From CAUVKI01 sp963552605 (GTDB lineage: Bacteria > Bacillota > Clostridia > Tissierellales > Peptoniphilaceae): DNA of 23,189 nt. The stretch covers positions 1 to 23,189 of the forward strand of contig CAUVKI010000033.1 in NCBI GenBank assembly GCA_963552605.1. Reading direction: 5' to 3'. The translations under genes and the position numbers were made by a program. Under the pieces are notes generated by a model. It saw nothing but the letters and a program-made list of their open reading frames with translations. It did not search any database and had not been told where the DNA came from. Below are positions 23,005 through 23,189 of the stretch, piece by piece (position 1 is the stretch's first letter; the number at the start of each line of letters is the position of its first letter).

Positions 23005-23189
23005 ATGGAACAAATAATAACGGAAAAATTGGCTGCAAATATTTATCAGCCGTCTCCGTCCGCACCTTTTGATGTGAAAGGCACCGTCATTAAAAAAGAC
23101 GGAAAGTCCGTAACGCTCGCTCAGGAAATTGAGGGGCATAAGGTGGAGATAGAACTCAGGCTCAAGGATGAGATAACACAAAAAAAAGG
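23005..23189 (+). CDS. Unrecognised protein, 3' end cut by window edge
   Basis: The ATG at 23005 is preceded by GAGGTGG 8 bases upstream, a strong ribosome binding site, and the frame stays open for 61 codons to the edge. The start is polar (MEQIITEKLAANIYQPSPSAPF), followed by VKGTVIKKDGKSVTLAQEIEGHKVEIELRLKDEI, which looks like a small all-beta module of repeated strands with Gly turns. I do not recognise a family; a resemblance to flagellar hook-length or DUF6240-like proteins is only an impression. It diverges from ruvC across about 280 bp that hold a short inverted repeat (TTAGTAA and TTACTAA, 22896-22912). Confidence 0.65.
   Translation, partial: MEQIITEKLAANIYQPSPSAPFDVKGTVIKKDGKSVTLAQEIEGHKVEIELRLKDEITQKK

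Noticed and set aside
22909..23181. Minus-strand 90-codon frame at the right edge
   Set aside because: It lies opposite the better supported plus-strand start at 23005, which has a strong ribosome binding site.

Overview
The window looks like chromosome from a low-GC anaerobic member of the Bacillota (Firmicutes), probably of the Clostridia/Tissierellia type. This is inferred from four things: the AT-rich intergenic DNA with strong Shine-Dalgarno sites, a perfect CIRCE element on groESL, the ruvC-ruvA-ruvB-spoIID-queA gene order, and fermentative genes (histidine breakdown through HutI and FtcD, and an ATP-type PEP carboxykinase). No rRNA, tRNA, CRISPR array, phage gene or intact insertion sequence was seen.

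Region 1 (1-2290): an energy-coupling-factor (ECF) vitamin-type transporter runs leftward off the window. Its S component (346-945) is followed directly by a T component cut by the edge. The promoter is overlapped by a 36-bp palindromic operator. A second, decayed copy of this promoter, operator and gene start lies at 1926-2210. It has lost its ATG and is joined in frame to an unrelated ORF tail. A small DUF6176-type gene sits between the two copies.

Region 2 (2291-5422): hutI and ftcD, two consecutive steps of histidine degradation, run into a DUF1287-type lipoprotein with almost no spacing. Strong hairpin terminators then separate this unit from groEL.

Region 3 (5423-10393): groES-groEL under HrcA/CIRCE control on the minus strand; a possible ~85-nt structured RNA with competing stems at 7522-7607; an sdpR/sdpI-like autorepressor and immunity pair; and a divergent PEP carboxykinase that converges on it and shares a terminator.

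Region 4 (10394-12932): an HDOD signalling protein and tgt (queuosine tRNA modification), both leftward, plus what looks like the 3' remnant of a lost gene.

Region 5 (12983-18363): an AraC-family regulator diverging from an ECF T component, a fused double ATPase, an S component and a MATE exporter. This self-contained transport block lies between queA and tgt, which are usually neighbours in Firmicutes, so it may be an insertion.

Region 6 (18425-22800): the leftward operon ruvC-ruvA-ruvB-spoIID-queA with overlapping or nearly overlapping genes. At the right edge (23005 onward) an unrecognised gene starts on the plus strand, divergent from ruvC.

Functionally, the window combines Holliday-junction processing, queuosine synthesis, protein folding and amino-acid catabolism with two related but differently regulated ECF uptake modules of unknown substrate.
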